Shown: piece after piece, positions 22,623 through 35,261 of the stretch
Layout: the number at the start of each line of letters is the position of its first letter
How positions within the stretch are numbered: the first letter of the stretch is position 1
From: Delphinus delphis
Taxonomy: Eukaryota; Chordata; Mammalia; Artiodactyla; Delphinidae
Assembly (NCBI RefSeq): GCF_949987515.2
Contig: NW_027192651.1
Coordinates: 3,534,001-3,598,000, forward strand
Direction: 5' to 3'
DNA: 64,000 nt
The notes under the pieces: model-generated
The model's database searches: none
Told to the model about the DNA's origin: nothing
Seen by the model: the letters and a program-made list of their open reading frames with translations, nothing else
Program-made: the position numbers and the translations under genes

Positions 22623-24202
22623 TTGGCCAAAAAGGGCGTATGCGTTTTTTCCTGAATATATTCAGGAAAAAACGCATACGCCCTTTTTGGCCAACCAAGC
22701 AAGCTTGCAAAGGAAATCTGCACTACAATGAAGTCTCACTTACCCCTGGTCAAAAGGGCCATCTGAAAAAAGTGTAAAATCCAGAAAGGCAGGACAGGCC
22801 ATGGAGAACTGGGAGCCTTGTTATGCTGATGGGCGGGATGTAAATTGCCAACAACCACTCGGGAGAAGTGTATGGTGTTTCCTGAAACATCTAAAAAACA
22901 AAGCAACAGAACCTAGGGCACTTCCACTTATGGTCCTATAGATTAGGGAAATTAAAATAAAAAAGACACAGCCACCCCAAAGTTTGGAACGGCTCTGTTT
23001 ACAAGAACCTCGTTTACAGTACAAGTTCAACTTCGCAGAAAGTGAAAAATGGATAAAGAAGTTGTGGTATTTACTTACAAAGCAATATCACTCAGCAATG
23101 AAATCTGTGTCATCAGGCACTTAGCAGCACAATGAGTGGATTCAGGTATGATGATTCTAACTGAAATAAGTCACACAGAAAAAGAAACATCATAAGATAT
23201 CAGTAATACACGGAATGTAAACTTGGCTACACAGGAACTAAATTACAGAACAGAACAGGGTCTCAAATTTAGAAAACCAACTTATGCTTGCTTAAGGGGA
23301 AAGGTGAGTTGGGGTGCTGCATAAAACCAGAGATTGAAATGAGCACAGATAAAGTTCCTTAAGCCAAATATGGAATAGACAAGAGCTACTCCTTGCTCAA
23401 CGAAATGGACTCAACACCGCATATTAAACGCCTAAGAATGTACCTAACTAGTAAGTATCTTAAAACCTATGGATTGCTATGTCTCCGAAAGAGAATCAAG
23501 CATGTGTACAGGGGCATAAACGCAGCAGTGATAGGATTGGAGAGGTTCGGTGAGCAAATGAAGACCCTTTGAAGTCATATTGCATGGTACCCATTCCACG
23601 GGTTTCAACTACCCAGGTTTAAGGTATTCTTCCTTCAGCTAAAACATGCATGTGGAACCTAGAGTATGATCAACCATGTGATCGGGAGAGGTGTTCAAAT
23701 ATGTCTCAGTTTTCGTACCCTGGTACTCGGGTGCAACATTCCAGGCGCTTTACTAACACTCTCCCCACTTGGAGAGTCAGCGCCTTTAACCTCCTGTTTG
23801 GCCCAGTTTGCAATTTCTGCGGAAGATGAACAGGAATAGCGAGAACCAATGAGAGGCTAGCTGGAGGTGTCTGGACGGGCAAATTTAACTCTCATTTCCC
23901 ACCAGGAAGAGGAAATAACCAAAGGCTCAGCGTGCCGTACCAGAACCAGACTAGGGCCTGAAGCCATCCTGCGGTGTTGCGGCCAGCTCAAAAGAAAGCG
24001 AGTTGAAGAAAGGAGCTCAGGGGCACTGTAATTCACAAACCTGCAGAGTTATAAATGACAGCTATCGTCCAAAAATAGACTGAAGTAAGGCTGCCAAGAG
24101 GACTTGAAAGCGGGGCAGAATTGCAGGAAACCGATTTCAGGAGGTAGACTGGAATTGCATTGAAAGCATAGGAAAAGAGGCAGAACGTCCACAATGATGC
24201 AC
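22623..24202 (+). repeat. Satellite copy 15 (1,580 bp)
   Basis: Perfect palindrome. Beta head with acttacccctggtc, tagattaggg, aaaataaaaaag (22955) and aacttcgcag. The tail has tacctaactag, gagaggtg (23686), caggcgc and gtaccagaac. Partner of copy 20, 7,899 bp away. Confidence 0.96.
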
Positions 24203-24274
24203 TTGGCCAAAAAGGGCGTATGCGTTTTTTCCTGAATATTTTCAGGAAAAAACGCATACGCCCTTTTTGGCCAA
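24203..24274. repeat. Palindrome, copy 16, central mismatch
   Basis: A to T at 24240, second base right of the centre (gaatattttc instead of gaatatattc). Confidence 0.95.
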
Positions 24275-25782
24275 CCAAGCAAGCTTGCAAAGGAAATCTG
24301 CACTACAATGAAGTCTCACTTCCCCCCGGTCAAAAGGGCCATCTGAAAAAAGTATAAAATCCAGAAAGGCAGGACAGGCCATGGAGAACTGGGAGCCTTG
24401 TTATGCTGATGGGCGGGATGTAAATTGCCAACAACCACTCGGGAGAAGTGTATGGTGTTTCCTGAAACATCTAAAAAACAAAGCAACAGAGCCTAGGGCA
24501 CTTCCACTTATGGTCCTATAGCTTAGGGAAATTAAAATCAAAAAGACACAGCCACCCCAAAGTTTGGGACCCCTCCGTTTACAAGAACCTCGTTTACCGT
24601 ACAAGTTCAATATCACAGAAAGTGAAAAATGGATAAAGAACTTGTGGTACTTACGTACAATGCAGTATCACTCAGCAATGAAATCTATGTCATCAGGCCC
24701 GTAGCAGCATAATGAGTGGATTCAGGTACGATGATTCTAACTGAAATAAGTCACACAGAAAAAGAAACATCATACGATATCACTAATACATGGAATGTAA
24801 ACTTGGCTACACAGGAACTGCATTCCAAAACAGAACAGGGTCTCAAATTTAGAAAACCAACTTATGCTTGCTTAAGGGGAAAGGTGAGTTGGGGTGCTGC
24901 ATAAAACCAGAGATTGAAATGAGCACAGATAAAGTTCCTTAAGTCAAATATGGAATAGACAAGAGCTACTCCTTGCTCAACGAAATGGACTCAACACCCC
25001 ATATTAAACGCCTAAGAATGTACCTGACTAGTAAGTATCTTAAAACCTATGGATTGCTATGTCTCCAAAAGAGAATCAAGCGTGTGGACAGGGGCATAAA
25101 CACAGCAGTGATAGGATTAGAGAGGTTTGGTGAGCAAATGAAGACCCTTTGAAATCATATTGCATGGTACCCATTCCACGGGTTTCAACTACCCAGGTTT
25201 AAGGTATTCTTCCTTCAGCTAAAACATGCATGTGGAACCTAGAGTATGATCAACCATGTGATCGGGAGATGTGTTCAAATATGTCTCAGTTTTCGTACCC
25301 TGGTACTCGGGTGCAATATTCCAGACGCTTTACTAACACTCTCCCGACTTGGAGAGTCAGTCCCTTTAACCTCCTGTTTGGCCCAGTTTGCAATTTCTGT
25401 GGAAGATGAACAGGAATAGCGAGAACCAATGAGAGACTAGCTGGAGGTGTCTGGATGGGCAAATTTAACTCTCATTTCCCACCAGGAAGAGGAATTAACC
25501 AAAGGCTCAGCGTGCCGTTCGAGAACCAGATTAGGGCCTGAAGACATCCTGCGGTGTTGCGGCCAGGTCACAAGAAAGCGAGTTGAAGAAAGGAGCTCAG
25601 GGGCACTGAAATTCACAAACCTGCAGAGTTATAAATGACAGCTATCGTCCAAAAATAGACTGAAGTAAGGCTGCCAAGAGGACTTGAAAGCGGGGCAGAA
25701 TTGCAGGAAACCGATTTCAGGAGGTAGACTGGAATTGCATTGAAAGCATAGGAAAAGAGGCAGAACGTCCACAATGATGCAC
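24203..25782 (+). repeat. Satellite copy 16 (1,580 bp), recombinant tail
   Basis: Palindrome with a central mismatch at 24240. Alpha head with gtataaaatcc and acccctccg. The first half of the tail matches copies 23 and 25 (gtgtggacag, tgaaatcat, caatattcc). From about 25340 it instead matches copy 9 (tctgtgg, gatgggc, gccgttcgag, ctgaaattc). Confidence 0.96.
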
Positions 25783-25854
25783 TTGGCCAAAAAGGGCGTA
25801 TGCGTTTTTTCCTGAATATATTCAGGAAAAAACACATACGCCCTTTTTGGCCAA
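25783..25854. repeat. Palindrome, copy 17, one mismatch
   Basis: G to A at 25834 (aacacatacg). This is a CpG-to-CpA transition as expected from cytosine deamination on the other strand; partner C25803 is unchanged. Confidence 0.95.
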
Positions 25855-27362
25855 CCAAGCAAGCTTGCAAAGGAAATCTGCACTACAATGAAGTCTCACT
25901 TCCCCCCGGTCAAAAGGGCCATCTGAAAAAAGTGTAAAATCCAGAAAGGCAGGACAGGCCATGGAGAACTGGGAGCCTTGTTATGCTGATGGGCGGGATG
26001 TAAATTGCCAACAGACACTCGGGAGAAGTGTATGGTGTTTCCTGAAACATCTAAAAAACAAAGCAACAGAGCCTAGGGCACTTCCACTTATGGTCCTATA
26101 GCTTAGGGAAATTAAAATCAAAAAGACACAGCCACCCCAAAGTTTGGGACGCCTCTGTTTACAAGAACCTCGTTTACCGTACAAGTTCAATATCACAGAA
26201 AGTGAAAAATGGATAAAGAACTTGTGGTACTTACGTACAATGCAGTATCACTCAGCAATGAAATCTATGTCATCAGGCCCGTAGCAGCATAATGAGTGGA
26301 TTCAGGTACGATGATTCTAACTGAAATAAGTCACACAGAAAAAGAAACATCATAAGATATCACTAATACACGGAATGTAAACTTGGCTACACAGGAACTG
26401 AATTACAGAACAGAAAAGGGTCTCAAATTTAGAAAACCAACTTATGCTTGCTTAAGGGGAAAGGTGAGTTGGGGTGCTGCATAAAACCAGAGATTGAAAT
26501 GAGCACAGATAAAGTTCCTTAAGCCAAATATGGAATAGACAAGAGCTACTCCTTGCTCAACGAAATGGACTCAACACCGCATATTAAACGCCTAAGAATG
26601 TACCTGACTAGTAAGTATCTTAAAACCTATGGATTGCTATGTCTCCAAAAGAGAATCAAGCGTGTGTACAGGGGCATAAACGCAGTAGTGATAGGATTGG
26701 AGGGGTTCGGTGAGCAAATGAAGACCCTTTGAAGTCATATTGCATGGTACCCATTCCACGGGTCTCAACTCTCCAGGTTTAAGGTATTCTTCCTTCAGCT
26801 AAAACATGCATGTGGAACCCACAGTATGATCAACCATGTGAACGGGAGACGTGTTCAAATATGTCTCAGTTTTCGTACCCTGGTCCTCGGGTGCAACATT
26901 CCAGACGCTTTACTAACACTCTCCCGACTTGGAGAGTCAGTCCCTTTAACCTCCTGTTTGGCCCAGTTTGCAATTTCTGCGGAAGATGAACAGGAATAGC
27001 GAGAACCAATGAGAGGCTAGCTGGAGGTGTCTGGACGGGCAAATTTAACTCTCATTTCTCACCAGGAAGAGGAATTAACCAAAGGCTCAGCATGCCGGGC
27101 CGGAACCAGATTAGGGCCTGAAGCCATCCTGCGGTGTTGCGGCCAGGTCACAAGAAAGCGAGTTGAAGAAAGGAGCTCAGGGGCACTGTAATTCACAAAC
27201 CTGCAGAGTTATAAATGACAGCTATCGTCCAAAAATAGACTGAAGTAAGGCTGCCAAGAGGACTTGAAAGCGGGCCAGAATTGCAGGAAACCGATTTCAG
27301 GAGGTAGACTGGAATTGCATTGAAAGCATAGGAAAAGAGGCAGAACGTCCACAATGATGCAC
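25783..27362 (+). repeat. Satellite copy 17 (1,580 bp)
   Basis: Palindrome with one mismatch at 25834. Alpha head directly following another alpha copy, which breaks the alpha/beta alternation. Near-duplicate of copy 10; cagaaaaggg (26411) is private. Confidence 0.96.
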
Positions 27363-28941
27363 TTGGCCAAAAAGGGCGTATGCGTTTTTTCCTGAATATA
27401 TTCAGGAAAAAACGCATACGCCCTTTTTGGCCAACCAAGCAAGCTTGCAAAGGAAATCTGCACTACAATGAAGTCTCACTTCCCCCCGGGCAAAAGGGTC
27501 ATCTGAAAAAAGTGTAAAATCCAGAAAGGCAGGACAGGCCATGGAGAACTGGGAGCCTTGTTATGCTGATGGGCGGGATGTAAATTGCCAACAGACACTC
27601 GGGAGAAGTGTATGGTGTTTCCTGAAACATCTAAAAAACAAAGCAACAGAGCCTAGGGCACTTCCTCTTATGGTCCTATAACTTAGGGAAATTAAAATCA
27701 AAAAGACACAGCCACCCCAAAGTTTGGAACGGCTCTGTTTACAAGAACCTCGTTTACAGTACAAGTTCAACATCGCAGAAACTGAAAAATGGATAAAGAA
27801 GTTGTGATATTCACTTACAAAGCAATATCACTCAGCAATGAAATCTATGTCATCAGGCCCTTAGCAACACAATGAGTGGATTCAGGTATGATGATTCTAA
27901 CTGAAATAAGTCACACAGAAAAAGAAACATCATAAGATATCAGTAATACACAGAATGGAAACTTGGCTACACAGGAACTGAATTACAGAACAGAACAGGG
28001 TCTCAAATTTAGAAAACCAACTTATGCTTGCTTAAGGGTAAAGGTGAGTTGGGGTGCTGCATAAAACCAGAGATTGAAATGAGCACAGATAAAGTTGCTT
28101 AAGCCAAATATGGAATAGACAAGAGCTACTCCTTGCTCAACGAAATGGACTCAACACCGCATATTAAACGCCTAAGAATGTACCTGACTAGTAAGTATCT
28201 TAAAACCTATGGATTGCTATGTCTCCGAAAGAGAATCAAGCATGTGTACAGGGGCATAAACGCAGCAGTGATAGGATTGGAGAGGTTCGGTGAGCAAATG
28301 AAGACCCTTTGAAGTCATATACCATGGTACCCATTACATGGGTCTTAACTCTCCAGGTTTAAGGTATTCTTCCTTCAGCTAAAACATGCATGTGGAACCC
28401 AAGTATGATCAACCATGTGAACGGGAGACGTGTTCAAATATGTCTCAGTTTTCCACCCCTGGTACTCGGGTGCAACATTCCAGATGCTTTACTAACACTC
28501 TCCCCACTTGGAGAGTCAGCGCCTTTAACCTCCTGTTTGGCCCAGTTTGCAATTTCTGCGGAAGATGAACAGGAATAGCGAGAACCAATGAGAGACTAGC
28601 TGGAGGTGTCTGGACGGGCAAATTTAACTCTCATTTCCCACCAGGAAGAGGAAATAACCAAAGGCTCAGCGTGCCGTGCCGGAACCAGATTAGGGCCTGA
28701 AGCCATCCTGCGGTGTTGCAGCCAGGTCACAAGAAAGCGAGTTGAAGAAAGGAGCTCAGGGGCACTGTAATTCACAAACCTGCAGAGTTATAAATGACAG
28801 CTATCGTCCAAAAATAGACTGAAGTAAGGCTGCCAAGAGGACTTGAAAGCGGGGCAGAATTGCAGGAAACCGATTTCAGGAGGTAGACTGGAATTGCATT
28901 GAAAGCATAGGAAAAGAGGCAGAACGTCCACAATGATGCAC
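27363..28941 (+). repeat. Satellite copy 18 (1,579 bp)
   Basis: Perfect palindrome. Near-duplicate of copy 11, but with cagacactcggg in the head (27592), cacagaatgg (27949) and ccacccctgg (28453). Confidence 0.96.
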
Positions 28942-29013
28942 TTGGCCAAAAAGGGCGTATGCGTTTTTTCCTGAATATATTCAGGAAAAAACGCATACGC
29001 CCTTTTTGCCCAA
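28942..29013. repeat. Palindrome, copy 19, one mismatch
   Basis: G to C at 29009, the same position as in copy 12 and inherited with the block duplication. Confidence 0.95.
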
Positions 29014-30521
29014 CCAAGCAAGCTTGCAAAGGAAATCTGCACTACAATGAAGTCTCACTTCCCCCCGGTCAAAAGGGCCATCTGAAAAAAGTGTAAAATC
29101 CAGAAAGGCAGGACAGGCCATGGAGAACTGGGAGCCTTGTTATGCTGATGGGCGGGATGTAAATTGCCAACAACCACTCGGGAGAAGTGTATGGTGTTTC
29201 CTGAAACATCTAAAAAACAAAGCAACAGAGCCTAGGGCACTTCCACTTATGGTCCTATAGCTTAGGGAAATTAAAATCAAAAAGACACAGCCACCCCAAA
29301 GTTTGGGACGCCTCCGTTTACAAGAACCTCGTTTACCGTACAAGTTCAATATCACAGAAAGTGAAAAATGGATAAAGAACTTGTGGTACTTACGTACAAT
29401 GCAGTATCACTCAGCAATGAAATCTATGTCATCAGGCCCGTAGCAGCATAATGAGTGGATTCAGGTACGATGATTCTAACTGAAATAAGTCACAGAGAAA
29501 AAGAAACATCATACGATATCACTAATACATGGAATGTAAACTTGGCTACACAGGAACTGCATTCCAAAACAGAACAGGGTCTCAAATTTAGAAAACCAAC
29601 TTATGCTTGCTTAAGGGGAAAGGTGAGTTGGGGTGCTGCATAAAACCAGAGATTGAAATGAGCACAGATAAAGTTCCTTAAGTCAAATATGGAATAGACA
29701 AGAGCTACTCCTTGCTCAACGAAATGGACTCAACACTGCATATTAAACGCCTAAGAATGTACCTGACTAGTAAGTATCTTAAAACCTATGGATTGCTATG
29801 TCTCCGAAAGAGAATCAAGCATGTGTACAGGGGCATAAACGCAGCAGTGATAGGATTGGAGATGTTCGGTGAGCAAATGAAGACCCTTTGAAGTCATATT
29901 GCATGGTACCCATTCCACGGGTTTCAACTACCCAGGTTTTAGGTATTCTTCCTTCAGCTAAAACATGCATGTGGAACCCAGAGTATGATCAACCATGTGA
30001 TCGGGAGATGTGTTCAAATATGTCTCAGTTTTCGTACCCTGGTACTCGGGTGCAATATTCCAGACGCTTTACTAACACTCTCCCGACTTGGAGAGTCAGT
30101 CCCTTTAACCTCCTGTTTGGCCCAGTTTGCAATTTCTGCGGAAGATGAACAGGAATAGTGAGAACCAATGAGAGACTAGCTGGAGGTGTCTGGACGGACA
30201 AATTTAACTCTCATTTCCCACCAGGAAGAGGAATTAACCAAAGGCTCAGCGTGCCGTGCCGGAACCAGATTAGGGCCTGAAGCCATCCTGCGGTGTTGCG
30301 GCCAGCTCACAAGAAAGCGAGTTGAAGAAAGGAGCTCAGGGGCACTGTAATTCACAAACCTGCACAGTTATAAATGACAGCTATCGTCCAAAAATAGACT
30401 GAAGTAAGGCTGCCAAGAGGACTTGAAAGCAGGGCAGAATTGCAGGAAACCGATTTCAGGAGGTAGACTGGAATTGCATTGAAAGCATAGGAAAAGAGGC
30501 CTAAGGTCCACAATGATGCAC
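28942..30521 (+). repeat. Satellite copy 19 (1,580 bp)
   Basis: Palindrome broken at 29009, the same change as in copy 12. Alpha head. The tail matches copy 14, including gaggcctaagg, plus ctgcacagtt (30361), which it shares with the tail of copy 21. Confidence 0.96.
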
Positions 30522-32101
30522 TTGGCCAAAAAGGGCGTATGCGTTTTTTCCTGAATATATTCAGGAAAAAACGCATACGCCCTTTTTGGCCAACCAAGCA
30601 AGCTTGCAAAGGAAATCTGCACTACAATGAAGTCTCACTTACCCCTGGTCAAAAGGGCCATCTGAAAAAAGTGTAAAATCCAGAAAGGCAGGACAGGCCA
30701 TGGAGAACTGGGAGCCTTGTTATGCTGATGGGCGGGATGTAAATTGCCAACAACCACTCGGGAGAAGTGTATGGTGTTTCCTGAAACATCTAAAAAACAA
30801 AGCAACAGAACCTAGGGCACTTCCACTTATGGTCCTATAGATTAGGGAAATTAAAATCAAAAAGACACAGCCACCCCAAAGTTTGGAACGGCTCTGTTTA
30901 CAAGAACTTCGTTTACAGTACAAGTTCAACTTCGCAGAAAGTGAAAAATGGATAAAGAAGTTGTGGTATTTACTTACAAAGCAATATCACTCAGCAATGA
31001 AATCTGTGTCATCAGGCACTTAGCAGCACAATGAGTGGATTCAGGTATGATGATTCTAACTGAAATAAGTCACACAGAAAAAGAAACATCATAAGATATC
31101 AGTAATACACGGAATGTAAACTTGGCTACACAGGAACTAAATTACAGAACAGAACAGGGTCTCAAATTTAGAAAACCAACTTATGCTTGCTTAAGGGGAA
31201 AGGTGAGTTGGGGTGCTGCATAAAACCAGAGATTGAAATGAGCACAGATAAAGTTCCTTAAGCCAAATATGGAATAGACAAGAGCTACTCCTTGCTCAAC
31301 GAAATGGACTCAACACCGCATATTAAACGCCTAAGAATGTACCTAACTAGTAAGTATCTTAAAACCTATGGATTGCTATGTCTCTGAAAGAGAATCAAGC
31401 ATGTGTACAGGGGCATAAACGCAGCAGTGATAGGATTGGAGAGGTTCGGTGAGCAAATGAAGACCCTTTGAAGTCATATTGCATGGTACCCATTCCACGG
31501 GTTTCAACTACCCAGGTTTAAGGTATTCTTCCTTCAGCTAAAACATGCATGTGGAACCTAGAGTATGATCAACCATGTGATCGGGAGACGTGTTCAAATA
31601 TGTCTCAGTTTTCGTACCCTGGTACTCGGGTGCAACATTCCAGGCGCTTTACTAACACTCTCCCCACTTGGAGAGTCAGCGCCTTTAACCTCCTGTTTGG
31701 CACAGTTTGCAATTTCTGCGGAAGATGAACAGGAATAGCGAGAACCAATGAGAGGCTAGCTGGAGGTGTCTGGACGGGCAAATTTAACTCTCATTTCCCA
31801 CCAGGAAGAGGAAATAACCAAAGGCTCAGCGTGCCGTACCAGAACCAGACTAGGGCCTGAAGCCATCCTGCGGTGTTGCGGCCAGCTCAAAAGAAAGCGA
31901 GTTGAAGAAAGGAGCTCAGGGGCACTGTAATTCACAAACCTGCAGAGTTATAAATGACAGCTATCGTCCAAAAATAGACTGAAGTAAGGCTGCCAAGAGG
32001 ACTTGAAAGCGGGGCAGAATTGCAGGAAACCGATTTCAGGAGGTAGACTGGAATTGCATTGAAAGCATAGGAAAAGAGGCAGAACGTCCACAATGATGCA
32101 C
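30522..32101 (+). repeat. Satellite copy 20 (1,580 bp)
   Basis: Perfect palindrome. Beta unit of the 3,160-bp dimer. Private changes are agaacttcg (30903) and tctctgaaag (31381). The tail has ggcacagtttg. Confidence 0.96.
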
Positions 32102-33681
32102 TTGGCCAAAAAGGGCGTATGCGTTTTTTCCTGAATATATTCAGGAAAAAACGCATACGCCCTTTTTGGCCAACCAAGCAAGCTTGCAAAGGAAATCTGC
32201 ACTACAATGAAGTCTCACTTCCCCCCGGTCAAAAGGGCCATCTGAAAAAAGTATAAAATCCAGAAAGGCAGGACAGGCCATGGAGAACTGGGAGCCTTGT
32301 TATGCTGATGGGCGGGATGTAAATTGCCAACAACCACTCGGGAGAAGTGTATGGTGTTTCCTGAAACATCTAAAAAACAAAGCAACAGAGCCTAGGGCAC
32401 TTCCACTTATGGTCCTATAGCTTAGGGAAATTAAAATCAAAAAGACACAGCCACCCCAAAGTTTGGGACCCCTCCGTTTACAAGAACCTCGTTTACCGTA
32501 CAAGTTCAATATCACAGAAAGTGAAAAATGGATAAAGAACTTGTGGTACTTACGTACAATGCAGTATCACTCAGCAATGAAATCTATGTCATCAGGCCCG
32601 TAGCAGCATAATGAGTGGATTCAGGTACGATGATTCTAACTGAAATAAGTCACACAGAAAAAGAAACATCATACGATATCACTAATACATGGAATGTAAA
32701 CTTGGCTACACAGGAACTGCATTCCAAAACAGAACAGGGTCTCAAATTTAGAAAACCAACTTATGCTTGCTTAAGGGGAAAGGTGAGTTGGGGTGCTGCA
32801 TAAAACCAGAGATTGAAATGAGCACAGATAAAGTTCCTTAAGTCAAATATGGAATAGACAAGAGCTACTCCTTGCTCAACGAAATGGACTCAACACCCCA
32901 TATTAAACGCCTAAGAATGTACCTGACTAGTAAGTATCTTAAAACCTATGGATTGCTATGTCTCCGAAAGAGAATCAAGCATGTGTACAGGGGCATAAAC
33001 GCAGCAGTGATAGGATTGGAGATGTTCGGTGAGCAAATGAAGACCCTTTGAAGTCATATTGCATGGTACCCATTCCACGGGTTTCAACTACCCAGGTTTT
33101 AGGTATTCTTCCTTCAGCTAAAACATGCATGTGGAACCCAGAGTATGATCAACCATGTGATCGGGAGATGTGTTCAAATATGTCTCAGTTTTCGTACCCT
33201 GGTACTCGGGTGCAATATTCCAGACGCTTTACTAACACTCTCCCGACTTGGCGAGTCAGTCCCTTTAACCTCCTGTTTGGCCCAGTTTGCAATTTCTGCG
33301 GAAGATGAACAGGAATAGTGAGAACCAATGAGAGACTAGCTGGAGGTGTCTGGACGGACAAATTTAACTCTCATTTCCCACCAGGAAGAGGAATTAACCA
33401 AAGGCTCAGCGTGCCGTGCCGGAACCAGATTAGGGCCTGAAGCCATCCTGCGGTGTTGCGGCCAGCTCACAAGAAAGCGAGTTGAAGAAAGGAGCTCAGG
33501 GGCACTGTAATTCACAAACCTGCACAGTTATAAATGACAGCTATCGTCCAAAAATAGACTGAAGTAAGGCTGCCAAGAGGACTTGAAAGCAGGGCAGAAT
33601 TGCAGGAAACCGATTTCAGGAGGTAGACTGGAATTGCATTGAAAGCATAGGAAAAGAGGCCTAAGGTCCACAATGATGCAC
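32102..33681 (+). repeat. Satellite copy 21 (1,580 bp)
   Basis: Perfect palindrome. Alpha unit of the dimer, but its mid-tail follows the copy 12/14/19 form (ccgaaag, gatgttcgg, ggttttagg, ccagagtatg). Copies 23 and 25 carry a different form there. Also ttggcgagtc and ctgcacagtt. Confidence 0.96.
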
Positions 33682-35261
33682 TTGGCCAAAAAGGGCGTAT
33701 GCGTTTTTTCCTGAATATATTCAGGAAAAAACGCATACGCCCTTTTTGGCCAACCAAGCAAGCTTGCAAAGGAAATCTGCACTACAATGAAGTCTCACTT
33801 ACCCCTGGTCAAAAGGGCCATCTGAAAAAAGTGTAAAATCCAGAAAGGCAGGATAGGCCATGGAGAACTGGGAGCCTTGTTATGCTGATGGGCGGGATGT
33901 AAATTGCCAACAACCACTCGGGAGAAGTGTATGGTGTTTCCTGAAACATCTAAAAAACAAAGCAACAGAACCTAGGGCACTTCCACTTATGGTCCTATAG
34001 ATTAGGGAAATTAAAATCAAAAAGACACAGCCACCCCAAAGTTTGGAACGGCTCTGTTTACAAGAACCTCGTTTACAGTACAAGTTCAACTTCGCAGAAA
34101 GTGAAAAATGGATAAAGAAGTTGTGGTATTTACTTACAAAGCAATATCACTCAGCAATGAAATCTGTGTCATCAGGCACTTAGCAGCACAATGAGTGGAT
34201 TCAGGTATGATGATTCTAACTGAAATAAGTCACACAGAAAAAGAAACATCATAAGATATCAGTAATACACGGAATGTAAACTTGGCTACACAGGAACTAA
34301 ATTACAGAACAGAACAGGGTCTCAAATTTAGAAAACCAACTTATGCTTGCTTAAGGGGAAAGGTGAGTTGGGGTGCTGCATAAAACCAGAGATTGAAATG
34401 AGCACAGATAAAGTTCCTTAAGCCAAATATGGAATAGACAAGAGCTACTCCTTGCTCAACGAAATGGACTCAACACCGCATATTAAACGCCTAAGAATGT
34501 ACCTAACTAGTAAGTATCTTAAAACCTATGGATTGCTATGTCTCCGAAAGAGAATCAAGCATGTGTACAGGGGCATAAACGCAGCAGTGATAGGATTGGA
34601 GAGGTTCGGTGAGCAAATGAAGACCCTTTGAAGTCATATTGCATGGTACCCATTCCACGGGTTTCAACTACCCAGGTTTAAGGTATTCTTCCTTCAGCTA
34701 AAACATGCATGTGGAACCTAGAGTATGATCAACCATGTGATCGGGAGACGTGTTCAAATATGTCTCAGTTTTCGTACCCTGGTACTCGGGTGCAACATTC
34801 CAGGCGCTTTACTAACACTCTCCCCACTTGGAGAGTCAGCGCCTTTAACCTCCTGTTTGGCACAGTTTGCAATTTCTGCGGAAGATGAACAGGAATAGCG
34901 AGAACCAATGAGAGGCTAGCTGGAGGTGTCTGGACGGGCAAATTTAACTCTCATTTCCCACCAGGAAGAGGAAATAACCAAAGGCTCAGCGTGCCGTACC
35001 AGAACCAGACTAGGGCCTGAAGCCATCCTGCGGTGTTGCGGCCAGCTCAAAAGAAAGCGAGTTGAAGAAAGGAGCTCAGGGGCACTGTAATTCACAAACC
35101 TGCAGAGTTATAAATGACAGCTATCGTCCAAAAATAGACTGAAGTAAGGCTGCCAAGAGGACTTGAAAGCGGGGCAGAATTGCAGGAAACCGATTTCAGG
35201 AGGTAGACTGGAATTGCATTGAAAGCATAGGAAAAGAGGCAGAACGTCCACAATGATGCAC
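33682..35261 (+). repeat. Satellite copy 22 (1,580 bp)
   Basis: Perfect palindrome. Beta unit, differing from copy 20 at a few bases, such as ggataggcc (33852). The tail has ggcacagtttg. Confidence 0.96.

Larger units (their letters stand above)
14281..25060 (+). repeat. Multi-monomer duplication, left version (copies 10-16)
   Basis: Copies 10-12 reappear as copies 17-19, 11,058 bp to the right. Copies 14-16 reappear as copies 19-21, 7,899 bp to the right. The 3,159-bp difference is one dimer, copies 13-14, which themselves duplicate copies 11-12. Shared rare variants include gcgggccag (16213, 27271), the ccatgg near 17263 and 28321, and gccgttcgag near 14457 and 25515. The left edge lies just right of 14270, where copies 9 and 16 stop differing. 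The right edge is given as where copy 16 parts from copy 21. Confidence 0.8.
25339..32940 (+). repeat. Multi-monomer duplication, right version (copies 17-21)
   Basis: This block lacks the extra dimer of the left version. It keeps the G-to-C change in the right palindrome arm (17951 in copy 12, 29009 in copy 19), which copy 14 lacks. The simplest history is one five-monomer block duplicated, with a dimer then added in the left version and the terminal dimer amplified in the right version. The order of events is inference. Confidence 0.75.

Noticed and set aside
24350..24358. TATA box (gtataaaatcc) in the alpha dimer units
   Set aside because: It is a G-to-A variant of gtgtaaaatcc inside the L1 remnant; no start site or gene follows.
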